From NCBI RefSeq assembly GCF_029222925.1, contig NZ_JARHUI010000002.1, positions 496,001 to 560,000 of the forward strand: a stretch of 64,000 nt of DNA, written 5' to 3'. The first letter of the stretch is position 1. Each line of letters starts with the position of its first letter. This document shows, piece after piece, positions 53,022-62,138 of this stretch. The notes below the pieces were generated by a model. It worked only from the letters and a program-made list of their open reading frames with translations, was not told the origin of the DNA and ran no database searches. Source of the DNA: Algoriphagus sp. CAU 1675. Lineage in GTDB: Bacteria; Bacteroidota; Bacteroidia; Cytophagales; Cyclobacteriaceae. The translations under genes were made by a program, and so were the position numbers.

Positions 53022-53393
53022 TCAATTTTGCCTATTGAAAATCAACATCTTTCCGGTACCAGCTTTCATAATCACCAAAACTTCGTCGGATAAGGTCTCC
53101 AAATAGTAACAGAAAGATCCCAATTCAGGATCAGTTATTTTTAAATACTTCTGATCACTTGAATCTGTACTGTATTTAGAACAGCTTTGGGAATAATCTA
53201 ATATTTGATAGGTACTAGGAGTTCTAGGTAAGGCTTGGAATTCTTCTCCATATTTTTCAATTAACTGACCAGAGGCATTAAATTCCCATGTCAATTTTGG
53301 ATCTTTTTCATTGATCCATACTCCAACTATAGATGGCTGTACTTCACTAGAAAAACAGAAAAAGGAGAAAACCAAAAACACCAAATTCATCAT
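53022..53393 (-). CDS. Small hypothetical exported protein, lipocalin-like
   Basis: A 123-residue protein with a short signal peptide (about 1-18). The mature part IVGVWINEKDPKLTWEFNASGQLIE near 22-46 resembles the first strands of lipocalin-like DUFs (GxW...TWxF...G). Cysteines at about 72 and 93 could pair. The last part is DEVLVIMKAGTGKMLIFNR. It is the first gene of the cassette and starts about 14 bases upstream of the lipoprotein. Function unknown; ligand binding or an inhibitor role is guesswork. Confidence 0.65.
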   Translation of the reverse strand: MMNLVFLVFSFFCFSSEVQPSIVGVWINEKDPKLTWEFNASGQLIEKYGEEFQALPRTPSTYQILDYSQSCSKYSTDSSDQKYLKITDPELGSFCYYLETLSDEVLVIMKAGTGKMLIFNRQN

Positions 53394-53506
53394 TCTGAAA
53401 TCTAAAGAGGTAACAAAATAAATACAAAAAGGAAAGAACTCTTCAACTAAAAATAAATGGAATTTTAAAACAACCTCAGGATTTCAAGAAAAATCCACTT
53501 TTGATC

Positions 53507-53545
53507 CAAAAAAACCCGACCATCTCTGATCGGGTTTCTTTTTTA
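53507..53545. terminator. Terminator of ffh (copy B)
   Basis: 8-bp stem AAACCCGA/TCGGGTTT with T-rich flanks on both strands. Confidence 0.85.
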
Positions 53546-53640
53546 TCCGGAATTCCTCATTCCTAATTTTCAATTCATCATTCAAATCACCTTCTGCCCA
53601 TTCCAGGCATCATTCGGCTCATTGCGGCCTTTGCTCCGCC
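53507..53640. repeat. Direct repeat copy B: ffh 3' end and terminator
   Basis: The native copy, comprising the last codons of ffh (MSRMMPGMGRR), its stop, the shared AATTCCTCATTCCT stretch and the bidirectional terminator (53512-53537). Pairs with copy A at 52543. Confidence 0.8.
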
Positions 53641-54924
53641 CATTTTATTCATCTGCTTCATCAGTTTGCGCATATCGGCAAACTGCTTCATCAAATTGTT
53701 TACCTCCGTGATATTTCTACCGGATCCAGCAGCAATTCGCTTTCTTCTGCTTCCGTCAATCACATCAGGATTTTCACGCTCAAGAGGAGTCATGCTACGA
53801 ATGATAGCCTCGATTGGTTTGAAGGAATCATCGTCAATATCCAAACCTTTCATGGCTTTTCCCATTCCTGGGATCATTCCCATCAAGTCCTTGATATTTC
53901 CCATCTTCTTCACCTGCTCCAATTGGGACAGGAAGTCGTCAAAATTGAAGTTGTTCTGACGGATTTTTGCATTGATTCGCTTGGCTTCCTCCTCGTCAAA
54001 GGACTGTTGAGCACGCTCCACCAAGGAGATCACGTCACCCATTCCGAGGATTCGTTGAGCCATACGATCCGGATGGAACACATCCAGGTTTTCCATCTTC
54101 TCTCCGGTGGAGATAAACTTGATCGGCTTATTGACTACGTGTCGGATGGAAATGGCAGCACCACCACGGGTATCACCGTCCAACTTGGTCAAAACCACCC
54201 CGTCAAAATTCAGTCGCTCATCAAAGGTCTTGGCAGTATTCACCGCATCCTGACCGGTCATGGAGTCTACTACAAAGAGCGTTTCGGATGGATTCAGAGC
54301 CTTTTTCAAAGCCTCAATCTCATTCATCATCTGCTCATCCACTGCCAAACGACCCGCGGTATCGACGATGACGGTTTTCTTTCCAGTCTTTTTGGCATAG
54401 GCAATCGCGTTGTTGGCGATTTCTATAGCGTTTTTATTTTCCGGCTCGGCATAGACCTCCACTCCGATCTGCTCGCCCAGTATCTTCAACTGGTCGATCG
54501 CAGCAGGACGATAGATATCACAGGCAACCAAGAGAACCTGTCTACCCTGTTTTTTGAGGAAGGCTCCCAATTTCCCTGTGAAAGTGGTCTTACCGGAACC
54601 CTGCAAACCGGAGATCAAAATTACAGCCGGGTCTCCAGAGAGTTTGATATCCACCTTGGTGCCCCCCATGAGTTTGGTCAACTCTTCCTGGGTGATCTTC
54701 ACCAACAACTGACCTGGGGAAACAGAGATCAATACATCTCTTCCCATCGCCTCATTCTTGATCTTATCGGTGACCTCTTTGGCTACTTTATAGTTAACGT
54801 CAGCATCGATCAGGGCTCTTCTGATTTCCTTGACCGTGGTTGCAACGTTGATTTCGGTGATTTTCCCGGTTCCTTTCAGGGTTTTGAAAGCCCGATCCAG
54901 CTTGAGACTTAAATTATCAAACAT
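53587..54924 (-). CDS. ffh: Signal recognition particle protein Ffh
   Basis: SRP GTPase that, with 4.5S RNA, brings nascent membrane proteins to FtsY and the Sec translocon. The 445 residues are the standard NGM layout: N domain (about 1-85), G domain with GLQGSGKTTFTGKLG (about 107-121), DTAGR near 190 and TKLDGDTRGG near 246-255, then the methionine-rich M domain (about 300-445), including RMMPGMGRR at the end. It is a single-gene transcript. Its 3' end and terminator are duplicated about 965 bases away. Confidence 0.98.
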   Translation of the reverse strand: MFDNLSLKLDRAFKTLKGTGKITEINVATTVKEIRRALIDADVNYKVAKEVTDKIKNEAMGRDVLISVSPGQLLVKITQEELTKLMGGTKVDIKLSGDPAVILISGLQGSGKTTFTGKLGAFLKKQGRQVLLVACDIYRPAAIDQLKILGEQIGVEVYAEPENKNAIEIANNAIAYAKKTGKKTVIVDTAGRLAVDEQMMNEIEALKKALNPSETLFVVDSMTGQDAVNTAKTFDERLNFDGVVLTKLDGDTRGGAAISIRHVVNKPIKFISTGEKMENLDVFHPDRMAQRILGMGDVISLVERAQQSFDEEEAKRINAKIRQNNFNFDDFLSQLEQVKKMGNIKDLMGMIPGMGKAMKGLDIDDDSFKPIEAIIRSMTPLERENPDVIDGSRRKRIAAGSGRNITEVNNLMKQFADMRKLMKQMNKMGGAKAAMSRMMPGMGRR

Positions 54925-55073
54925 TCGATTTATCTACTATTTGGTGCAAAAGTAATGAATTTCATCAGGTATGGAAACCTGAATCCTTCCTATTACAGCA
55001 CTAATAACACAGCGATTTGGCTTTAAATTCCTAATTTGCGCCCATTCATTTTAACTGAGAAAAATCGCCTTTC

Positions 55074-57494
55074 ATGCAGCTGGATTTTAAAAAGGAAATA
55101 CTACCCCACCTGATTGGTATAGTGGTCTTCTATTTATTGATCGTTTTTTATTTCTCCCCTCTTGTATTTGACGGTAAAGTAATCTTTCAAAGTGACATTC
55201 TTCAATGGGAAGGATCGGCCAAGGAAGTGATGGATTTCCGTGAAAACACAGGGGAAGAAGCTCTCTGGACCAATTCCATGTTTGGAGGTATGCCGGCCTA
55301 TTTCATCAGCATGGAGTTTCCCGGAGACCTGACCAATGCTTTGGTCAAAGTTCTGACCCTGGGTCTTCCCCATCCGGTCAACGGTTTATTTATGGGCATG
55401 CTGGGGATGTATATTCTTCTGCTCAGCTTTGGGGTGAGGCCGGTATTTTCAATTGGGGGTGCCATTGCCTTTTCCTTCAACACCTACAATCTGCTAAGCT
55501 TGGAAGCAGGGCACAATGCCAAAATCTGGGCAGTCTGCCTTATCCCTTTGATCATTGCAGGTATTCATTTGGCCTTCGAAAGAAAAAGAATTTTGGGAGC
55601 CGCACTTTTGGCCTTGGGCTTATTACTCCAACTGAAATTCAACCACCTACAAATCACTTATTATACCCTACTCACCTCCCTGATTTATGTACTAGGAAGA
55701 ATCATTTCCGACTGGAAAAAAGATAGCCTAGCGGAATTGGGGAAAACCTTTGCCTTTTTGATCTTGGGAGCCATCCTCGCTGTGGGAGGAAATTTGGGGA
55801 GATTGGCCACCGCTTTGGAATACAGTGCCTACTCCACCCGAGGCAAGGCAAACCTTGAAACAGAATCTGCAGGTTTAGACAAGGATTATGCATTCAGCTG
55901 GTCCAATGGCAAACTGGAAACCTTAACCCTATTGGTTCCAGACTTCTATGGAGGAGGAAGCCAAACTCCCTTGCCCGAAGGATCTGCATCCGAAAAAGCG
56001 CTGCGAAGCAATGGAATTGACCCTGCACAAACCAGTGGATTTGTTCAGGCAGCTCCTACCTATTGGGGAGACCAACCTTTCACAGGTGGACCGATTTATG
56101 GAGGGGTGATCCTGGTGTTTTTGGCAATATTGGGAATCTGGGCTGCACCCAAGGAAAGCCTGTATACCTTCGGTGCCATCATCCTATTTTCCCTCATGCT
56201 AAGCTGGGGTAAAAACCTTTCCTGGTTCAACTACCTCCTCTTCGACATTTTACCCGGATACAATAAGTTCAGAGCAGTCTCCATGGCATTGGGCATGACC
56301 CTTTTTGCCATACCCGTTTTGGGGATGATTTCCTTGGAAAGGCTAATAAGTAAGGGAGACCTAAAGCCCCTGTATATGGCAGGAGGGATTGTAGGAGGGC
56401 TGCTATTGATTTTGGCAGTCGCATCTGGAGCCTTTTTCAGATTTGAAGCCCCAATGGACACTAATCTGCCCGACTGGCTTGCCAATGCTCTACAGGCTGA
56501 CCGAAAGTCCATGCTTCAGTCCTCAGCTTGGAAAAGCTTTGCATTTCTCGCCACATCAGTAGGATTGATCTATGCCAGCCTGATTGGAAAAATCTCTGAC
56601 CGCATTTTGGGAATACTTCTACTGGCTCTGATTTCTCTGGATCTCTGGACCATTAACAGACACTACCTGAATGAAGACTCCTTTCAGGGCAATCCAAACC
56701 GCCAGTTTTTTGCGGAAACTCCTGCGGAAAAAGAAATCGCACAGGACTCTGGCTATTTCCGGGTTTTAAGTCTTACAGAATCCCTGACACAGGGAGCCAG
56801 AACCAGCTATCGTTTCCATAGTTTGGGTGGATATCATGGAGCCAAACTAAGACGCTATCAGGACCTCCTTGATCACAGCCTTCAGCAGGAACTCCAGGAT
56901 TTCATCGGGAAAGCTCAGGAGGGGAATTTTGACTGGGCAGGAATTGGGGTGATAAATATGCTCAATACCAAATATCTGATTGCTGGCAAGGACGCCAATT
57001 CAGTCTTTGAGAACCCGGAGGCTAATGGGCCGGCATGGGTTCCTTCAGAGATTCTGGAAGTTTCATCCAATCAGGAAGAAATGGATCTACTTGCCAATCT
57101 GGACACTAAAAACCAGGCAACCCTTAATCAGGAAGAGTTTAATTCAGTAGAAGCGGGATCTGGTCAGATCCAACTTCTTTCCTATCAACCCAATGAGTTG
57201 AAATACCAAGCCGAAATGGCAAAAGGGGGACTGGCTGTCTTCTCTGAGATTCATTATCCCAAAGGCTGGACAGCTACCATAGATGGGATAGAAAGTCCAA
57301 TTTTGAGAGTAGACTATCTGTTGAGAGGACTGGAAATTCCGGCAGGAAATCACGAAATACAATTCACCTTTGCACCAACAAGCTACACAGCCACCAAAAC
57401 CCCAATGGTAATTTTCCAGTACCTGATTCTGGTAGCCTTAATTGGAGGTGTGTTTTTTACCCTGAAAAAAGAAAATGGAAGATCCCAAGGATAA
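55074..57494 (+). CDS. YfhO-family membrane glycosyltransferase-like protein
   Basis: An 806-residue polytopic membrane protein, a member of the YfhO family, which in Firmicutes glycosylates teichoic acids. Eleven or more hydrophobic segments lie between residues 10 and 520; the first extracytoplasmic loop contains FGGMPAYFISMEFPGDL, with MFGGMP the family block. The C-terminal 280 residues are a soluble periplasmic domain ending RGLEIPAGNHEIQFTFAPTSY. It likely transfers a lipid-linked sugar in the envelope. Its stop overlaps the methyltransferase start by 20 bases, so they share a transcript. Confidence 0.9.
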   Translation: MQLDFKKEILPHLIGIVVFYLLIVFYFSPLVFDGKVIFQSDILQWEGSAKEVMDFRENTGEEALWTNSMFGGMPAYFISMEFPGDLTNALVKVLTLGLPHPVNGLFMGMLGMYILLLSFGVRPVFSIGGAIAFSFNTYNLLSLEAGHNAKIWAVCLIPLIIAGIHLAFERKRILGAALLALGLLLQLKFNHLQITYYTLLTSLIYVLGRIISDWKKDSLAELGKTFAFLILGAILAVGGNLGRLATALEYSAYSTRGKANLETESAGLDKDYAFSWSNGKLETLTLLVPDFYGGGSQTPLPEGSASEKALRSNGIDPAQTSGFVQAAPTYWGDQPFTGGPIYGGVILVFLAILGIWAAPKESLYTFGAIILFSLMLSWGKNLSWFNYLLFDILPGYNKFRAVSMALGMTLFAIPVLGMISLERLISKGDLKPLYMAGGIVGGLLLILAVASGAFFRFEAPMDTNLPDWLANALQADRKSMLQSSAWKSFAFLATSVGLIYASLIGKISDRILGILLLALISLDLWTINRHYLNEDSFQGNPNRQFFAETPAEKEIAQDSGYFRVLSLTESLTQGARTSYRFHSLGGYHGAKLRRYQDLLDHSLQQELQDFIGKAQEGNFDWAGIGVINMLNTKYLIAGKDANSVFENPEANGPAWVPSEILEVSSNQEEMDLLANLDTKNQATLNQEEFNSVEAGSGQIQLLSYQPNELKYQAEMAKGGLAVFSEIHYPKGWTATIDGIESPILRVDYLLRGLEIPAGNHEIQFTFAPTSYTATKTPMVIFQYLILVALIGGVFFTLKKENGRSQG

Positions 57495-58194
57495 AGTCGT
57501 CAGTTTCTACGATCAATTTGCAGAGAAACAGGAAAAGACCGGTATCAATTCTCGTCACCTTAGTATCTTGGACAAGGTGATGGAAGCTGGGCTTCAAGCT
57601 CACCATCGGGTATTGGAAGTCGGCTGTGGAATCGGCACTGTCTCCCATTTGCTTGCCGGACAGGTAAAAAAAGGAGAAGTTCTCGCGGTGGACATCTCTC
57701 CTGAAAGTATAGAAAAGGCAAGGATATTATGGAAGGATCAGAAGAACCTGAAATTTGAGGTTTCTGATATGTCTGATTTCGACAAAGGGGAACTGAAGTT
57801 TGACTTTTTTGTGTTTCCAGATGTATTGGAACATATCCCAGTGGATCAACATCAGGCACTTTTCCAAAAAATCCAAAAGCATTCCCATCAGGATTCGGTA
57901 GTCTTCATTCATATTCCTGCACCTCGATATCTGCAGTGGATGATTGAAAACGAACCGGAGAAACTGCAGGTCATAGACCAACCTCTAGATTCCGGAGACC
58001 TGATCAAAGGCCTAACCAACAATGGTTTTTTCCTGGAAAAAATGGAAACCTACGCCATTTTCTTTGAGGAAAAGGACTATCAGTACTTTGTATTTCGGGC
58101 TGCAAAACCTCTCCAGAAATCAACAGCAAGAAGCAAATGGGAGATTTTGAAAGAAAGAATCAGCATACGCCTGAAACATGGCATCATCAATTAA
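57475..58194 (+). CDS. SAM-dependent class I methyltransferase
   Basis: A 239-residue methyltransferase. Motif I is RVLEVGCGIGTVSHLLAG (about 41-58); VLAVDISPESIEKAR gives the ribose-binding acid, and FDFFVFPDVLEHIP near 101-114 the UbiE-like motif IV. The start overlaps the yfhO end by 20 bases. The family includes quinone and sugar-linked methyltransferases; a polysaccharide or lipid substrate would fit the YfhO partner, but this is inference. Confidence 0.85.
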   Translation: MEDPKDKVVSFYDQFAEKQEKTGINSRHLSILDKVMEAGLQAHHRVLEVGCGIGTVSHLLAGQVKKGEVLAVDISPESIEKARILWKDQKNLKFEVSDMSDFDKGELKFDFFVFPDVLEHIPVDQHQALFQKIQKHSHQDSVVFIHIPAPRYLQWMIENEPEKLQVIDQPLDSGDLIKGLTNNGFFLEKMETYAIFFEEKDYQYFVFRAAKPLQKSTARSKWEILKERISIRLKHGIIN

Positions 58195-58205
58195 CTATCC
58201 TACTA

Positions 58206-58730
58206 ATGAAAATTCAGGAAAATGCAGTCGTGGGACTGACCTACGAACTCAAAGTCAGCAAAATCCAAGACGAAATCGAATCGGTGCCATTCAGTGTGGA
58301 AATCCGGGATGAAGACGACCCATTTTACTTCCTATTTGGCCAAAGTGGTCTTCCCGAAAAGTTTGAAGAACTGCTCGACGGAAAAAAGGAAGGGGATGAA
58401 TTTACCTTTTCCCTGACCAAAGAAGAAGCTTATGGAGAACCAGACGATGAACTGATCATCACCCTTCCCAAAGATCAGTTTTCCAAGGAAAGAGGATTTA
58501 CAGAAGACATGATCAAAGAAGGAGAATTTCTTCCTTTGGTAGATGAAAATGGATATTCCATGCAGGCCAAGGTACTGAAAGACCTGGGAGAAAACCTTCT
58601 ACTCGACTTCAATCACCCCTTGGTGGGATTTGACCTTCACTTTGAAGGGACAATCATAGAAGTCCGTGAAGCTACCCAAGACGAACTTTCACATGGTCAT
58701 GTTCATGGCGAACATGGTGCTCACGACTAA
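58206..58730 (+). CDS. SlyD-like FKBP-type peptidyl-prolyl isomerase
   Basis: A 174-residue FKBP-fold chaperone and prolyl isomerase. GLTYELKVSKI opens the FKBP part, LFGQSGLPEKFEELLDGKKEGDEFTFSLTKEEAYGE spans the IF-domain flanking loop, and the C-terminal tail SHGHVHGEHGAHD is rich in histidine as in metal-binding SlyD. I take the ATG at 58206, which gives the normal N-terminus; an upstream start would read into unconserved sequence inside the neighbour. It follows the methyltransferase by 12 bases and ends at a terminator. Confidence 0.93.
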   Translation: MKIQENAVVGLTYELKVSKIQDEIESVPFSVEIRDEDDPFYFLFGQSGLPEKFEELLDGKKEGDEFTFSLTKEEAYGEPDDELIITLPKDQFSKERGFTEDMIKEGEFLPLVDENGYSMQAKVLKDLGENLLLDFNHPLVGFDLHFEGTIIEVREATQDELSHGHVHGEHGAHD

Positions 58731-58748
58731 TCGGAACAACCTCTAATT

Positions 58749-58780
58749 TAAAGTGCATGGATTTCATGCACTTTTTTTTT
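58749..58780 (+). terminator. Terminator after the SlyD-like gene
   Basis: 9-bp stem AAGTGCATG/CATGCACTT (58751-58759 with 58765-58773) and a run of nine T. Confidence 0.92.
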
Positions 58781-58870
58781 GCCTGATGGAAATGGCGGAA
58801 AACCAAGTCACCTCCCTTTTATATCCAAGCATTTTTCCATAGCTTAGAACTCACCCAAAATCAACCTCTT

Positions 58871-59698
58871 ATGAAAATGAAAAGCCTTTGGATGGTGCTG
58901 GCATTAATGCTCCCTTTAAGCCTCAGCGCCCAGGAAGTTGCTCTGCAACTGTATTCCCTTCGGAATGAAATGAAAGTCGACCCAGTCAAGTACCATCAGC
59001 TGATTTCCAAATGGGGTATTTCAGCTCTGGAAGGTGGTGGCAACTACGGGATGAGTGATTCCGAATACCAAAAGCTGTTGGCTGACAACAAACTTAGAAT
59101 TGTGGGAGTTGGAGCGGATTACAATGTCCTGAAATCCGACCCTTCACAAATCATCAGCGAAGCAAAAAAATACGGGGCCAAATTCGCAACCTGCTATTGG
59201 ATCCCTCATACTGACGGTCCTATCTCTTTGGAGGAAATCAAAGCCGCTACAGAACTTTTCAACAAAACAGGAGAAATGCTGGCAAAGGAAGGGATTACCT
59301 TGACCTACCATCCACATGGCTATGAATTTGCAGAAGCTGGCGAAGGAACCGTGATGGATTACATGCTTGATAATGCCCGAAATTTCGCCTTCAATATGGA
59401 TGTCTATTGGGTAAAAATGGGTGGAGGAGATCCATTGGCCATTATGAAAAAATATCCCGGAAAATTCCCCCAGCTCCATCTGAAAGACCGAAAGAAAGGA
59501 ACTCCCGGTTCTGCTAATGGTCATGGAGATGTAGAAACCAACGTTGTATTGGGAACAGGCGACATTGATATTGCAGGACTGATTGCAGAAGCCAAAAAAC
59601 AAGGCACAAGCTATCTGGTAATCGAGGACGAAAGCAGCCGTTCAGTAACTCAGATTCCTAGGAGTGTCGCATTTATCCAAAAAGAACTGAAAAAATAA
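58871..59698 (+). CDS. Exported sugar phosphate isomerase/epimerase (TIM barrel)
   Basis: A 275-residue protein with a signal peptide ending near LSAQE (about 20). The xylose isomerase-like TIM barrel (AP endonuclease 2 family) follows, with LQLYSLRNEMKVDPVKY, GVGADYNVLKSD, LTYHPHGYEFAE, NMDVYWVKMGGGDPL and LHLKDRKKG as family blocks, and YLVIEDESS near the end. Exported members of this family are common in Bacteroidota, often near sugar utilisation genes; the substrate is unknown. It is monocistronic, between two terminators. Confidence 0.92.
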   Translation: MKMKSLWMVLALMLPLSLSAQEVALQLYSLRNEMKVDPVKYHQLISKWGISALEGGGNYGMSDSEYQKLLADNKLRIVGVGADYNVLKSDPSQIISEAKKYGAKFATCYWIPHTDGPISLEEIKAATELFNKTGEMLAKEGITLTYHPHGYEFAEAGEGTVMDYMLDNARNFAFNMDVYWVKMGGGDPLAIMKKYPGKFPQLHLKDRKKGTPGSANGHGDVETNVVLGTGDIDIAGLIAEAKKQGTSYLVIEDESSRSVTQIPRSVAFIQKELKK

Positions 59699-59703
59699 AG
59701 AGC

Positions 59704-59731
59704 AAAGGCCCACTTAAATTGGTGGGCCTTT
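59704..59731 (+). terminator. Terminator after the isomerase gene
   Basis: 10-bp stem AAAGGCCCAC/GTGGGCCTTT with a short T-rich tail. Confidence 0.82.
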
Positions 59732-59837
59732 ACTTTTCAAAGCTTTTAGCATTTGACTTTAACAGGACTAAACTGTTTCAAATTCTTTTTATTTTACTGA
59801 TGAAATTTTTACCCATTCATTTTTAAACTCTATACAT

Positions 59838-60503
59838 ATGAATCCTATTCCCTCTTCCTGGTTTTCTACTTACGAAGATCAAAATGCTCTGGTCAATGAC
59901 GGGACCCAGATCACCAATCAGTACATTGCCGACATCCATTTGATCCAGCCCAATCTGAAATTTGACGTGCAGGTGATCATCAACACCACTCCTGCTCTGG
60001 TGTTTTTTGACCCAGCTACCAAGACCGTCAATTTGCCCTTTTGGGATCAGCTTTCTTCCGACTCAGTGGGTTTCTTCAACCAGATGGGAGGTTCTCCAGA
60101 AGAAGGGAAAAGGCTCTTTGGATTGTTTTTCAATGGATTTTACCTTCCACATGAATTAGGTCATGGCCTTCAGTTCTTCGCTAAAGGAGACGAGAAGGGT
60201 TCTTACAAAAACGAGTTTTTTGCCAACCAAGTAGGGCTATCCTGGTGGAGAAAACATCTGGAAGATTCCGACCTGAATGCCTGTTATGCCTTTGCCCAAC
60301 ATATTATTAGCATTCTCCCTGACCCGGTTCCGAAAGGTATGACCATTGAGCAATACTTCAATGAAAACTACGATAAGGTATCCAGCAACCCCTATATCTA
60401 TGGATACATGCAGTTCAACCAGTTCATCCAAATCTATGAGGATAAAAACCTGCCTGATTTCGATACCTTGGTAAGTGATTATCTAAAAGCGAACGGGCTA
60501 TAA
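59838..60503 (+). CDS. Putative zinc metallopeptidase-like protein
   Basis: A 221-residue protein without signal peptide. The motif PHELGHGLQFF at about 104-114 is a zincin HExxH site (H105, E106, H109), and E126 in NEFFANQVG, 17 residues on, is a good third ligand in a gluzincin-like arrangement. The rest is FFDPATKTVNLPFWDQL before the site and YGYMQFNQFIQIYED near the C-terminus. No named family is recognised. It could be a cytoplasmic peptidase or an inactive member. It stands alone between the isomerase and the DUF2911 gene, 56 bp upstream of the latter. Confidence 0.78.
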   Translation: MNPIPSSWFSTYEDQNALVNDGTQITNQYIADIHLIQPNLKFDVQVIINTTPALVFFDPATKTVNLPFWDQLSSDSVGFFNQMGGSPEEGKRLFGLFFNGFYLPHELGHGLQFFAKGDEKGSYKNEFFANQVGLSWWRKHLEDSDLNACYAFAQHIISILPDPVPKGMTIEQYFNENYDKVSSNPYIYGYMQFNQFIQIYEDKNLPDFDTLVSDYLKANGL

Positions 60504-60558
60504 AACAAGCCTCAGTTTTTTTAGTTAGCTTTCTGAAAAACATTAAATCCAAAAACCA

Positions 60559-61155
60559 ATGAACAACAACAAGTTCTTCTTTTTGGCGATCATCTGTTTG
60601 ATTGCCACCTCATTTTCAGCCTTTGCACAGTTGCAGCAACCAGCAATGAGCCCTGCGGCCCATGTTTCCCAGGTAGTTGGCTTTACCAAAATCAGCATTG
60701 ATTATTCCTCTCCTGCAGTAAAAGGAAGGAAAGTCTTTGGAGAACTGGTAAAATATGGGGAAACCTGGAGAGCAGGTGCAAACGCCCAAACTGTTATCGA
60801 ATTTAGCACAGGGGTAAGTGTAGGTGGAAAAAACCTTCCTGCTGGGAAATACTCCATTTTCGTGACACCAGCTGCAACAGGAGAATGGACAATTCACCTC
60901 AATAAAAAAGCAGAAAGCATCTATGCCTACATGAAAGATGGTAAAATCGATGAGTCAGCCCTTGCTGCGGATGATGCTGTAGCTGTCAAAGCCAATCCAT
61001 CCGCTATGGGACCAACAGAGCGACTACAATACATGATTTCTGCCGAAAACAACAAGGTAGCCAAGGTAACCCTGGCATGGGAAAACACAGCTGTTTCCTT
61101 TATGGTCGACACTCAGGTTGATCAAAAAATGGAACAGTTTAAGAGCCAATTTTAA
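60559..61155 (+). CDS. DUF2911 exported protein
   Basis: A 198-residue protein with a signal peptide ending at about residue 24 (AFAQL). The DUF2911 core begins PAMSPAAHVSQVVGFTKISIDYSSPAVKGRKVFGELV, then TWRAGANAQTVIEFS, GKNLPAGKYSIFVTP and EWTIHLNKK. The family is widespread in Bacteroidota, periplasmic, and of unknown function. It is followed by a terminator and is probably monocistronic or loosely linked to the zincin gene. Confidence 0.93.
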   Translation: MNNNKFFFLAIICLIATSFSAFAQLQQPAMSPAAHVSQVVGFTKISIDYSSPAVKGRKVFGELVKYGETWRAGANAQTVIEFSTGVSVGGKNLPAGKYSIFVTPAATGEWTIHLNKKAESIYAYMKDGKIDESALAADDAVAVKANPSAMGPTERLQYMISAENNKVAKVTLAWENTAVSFMVDTQVDQKMEQFKSQF

Positions 61156-61198
61156 GATTGAGTAAGAAAGGAGAAGTCTTTTCAAACTTCTTAATTCT

Positions 61199-61230
61199 AA
61201 CCTGTAGGCAATAAGCCTACAGGTTTTTTT
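61199..61230 (+). terminator. Terminator after the DUF2911 gene
   Basis: 11-bp perfect stem AACCTGTAGGC/GCCTACAGGTT with a five-base loop and T run. Confidence 0.92.
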
Positions 61231-61295
61231 ATTCCTATTCAAGCACCATCCTAGATTATTCCCTAAATTTCAGCTTTGCCAGTTTCTTAAAAAAA

Positions 61296-62138
61296 ATGAA
61301 TTCACCTATCATCTCAGCAGAGCAGCTCGCTGCACAAATCGGTCAAGCAAATCTAATTCTAGTAGATGCCAGAAACACTCCGGATCCAAAATCAACTTTT
61401 TCCAAAGGGCATTTACAGGGAGCCAGATTTGTGGATCCAAATGAGGATTTGGCAAATATCAAGGAGAATTTAGCCGATGGAGGAAGACATCCTTTGCCGT
61501 CTGTGCCTGATTTCTGTTCTGTTCTGGGAAAACTGGGAATCACGCCGGAAAGCCATGTGGTGATTTACGATGACCAAAATGGTGCAAATTCAGCTGCCCG
61601 AATGTGGTGGATGTTAAAAGCCTTTGGTCACCAACAGGTTCAGGTTTTAGAAGGGGGAATCCAAGCCGGAATAACAGCCGGAATCCCTGTAGAATCCGGA
61701 ACAGACTCCAACGAAGAGGCGCCTTCCTATCCAGGTAAAGCCTGGGAATTGGGCATTGCTTCCATGGAAGAAGTGGAGCGGATTTCAAAGGACAAGGATT
61801 ATCTATTGATCGATGTCAGATCTCCGGAAAGGTATCGAGGAGAGCAGGAACCCATAGACTTGGTGGCAGGGCATATTCCGGGAGCTATCAATATCCCCCT
61901 CAATAGCAATATGGACGCAAATGGGAAATTTCAAGCTCCCGAAGAAATTGCAAAGAAATATACAGAGGTGTTTGGAGAGCGCTCCAATGAACATATCATT
62001 GTCCACTGCGGATCTGGGGTTTCTGCATGCCATACCTTACTTGCACTTGATTATGCAGGCTTGGGCATTCCAAAATTGTACGTTGGGTCTTGGAGCGAAT
62101 GGAGCCGAAATGACAAACCCATTGGCAAAAGTGTATGA
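61296..62138 (+). CDS. sseA: 3-mercaptopyruvate/thiosulfate sulfurtransferase, two rhodanese domains
   Basis: A 280-residue cytoplasmic sulfurtransferase. The first rhodanese domain (about 5-125) is non-catalytic; the second (about 150-278) has LLIDVRSPERYRGEQEPID, AGHIPGAINIPLN and the active loop HCGSGVSACHTLL with Cys238. The CGSGVSA loop is close to CGSGVTA of mercaptopyruvate enzymes, favouring that substrate. Its stop overlaps the hemolysin III start by four bases (ATGA). Confidence 0.93.
   Translation: MNSPIISAEQLAAQIGQANLILVDARNTPDPKSTFSKGHLQGARFVDPNEDLANIKENLADGGRHPLPSVPDFCSVLGKLGITPESHVVIYDDQNGANSAARMWWMLKAFGHQQVQVLEGGIQAGITAGIPVESGTDSNEEAPSYPGKAWELGIASMEEVERISKDKDYLLIDVRSPERYRGEQEPIDLVAGHIPGAINIPLNSNMDANGKFQAPEEIAKKYTEVFGERSNEHIIVHCGSGVSACHTLLALDYAGLGIPKLYVGSWSEWSRNDKPIGKSV

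Noticed and set aside
53923..54912. A 329-codon open frame antisense to ffh
   Set aside because: It lies entirely opposite a strongly conserved gene and its translation shows no domain or bias of a real protein; it is a by-product of ffh codon choice.
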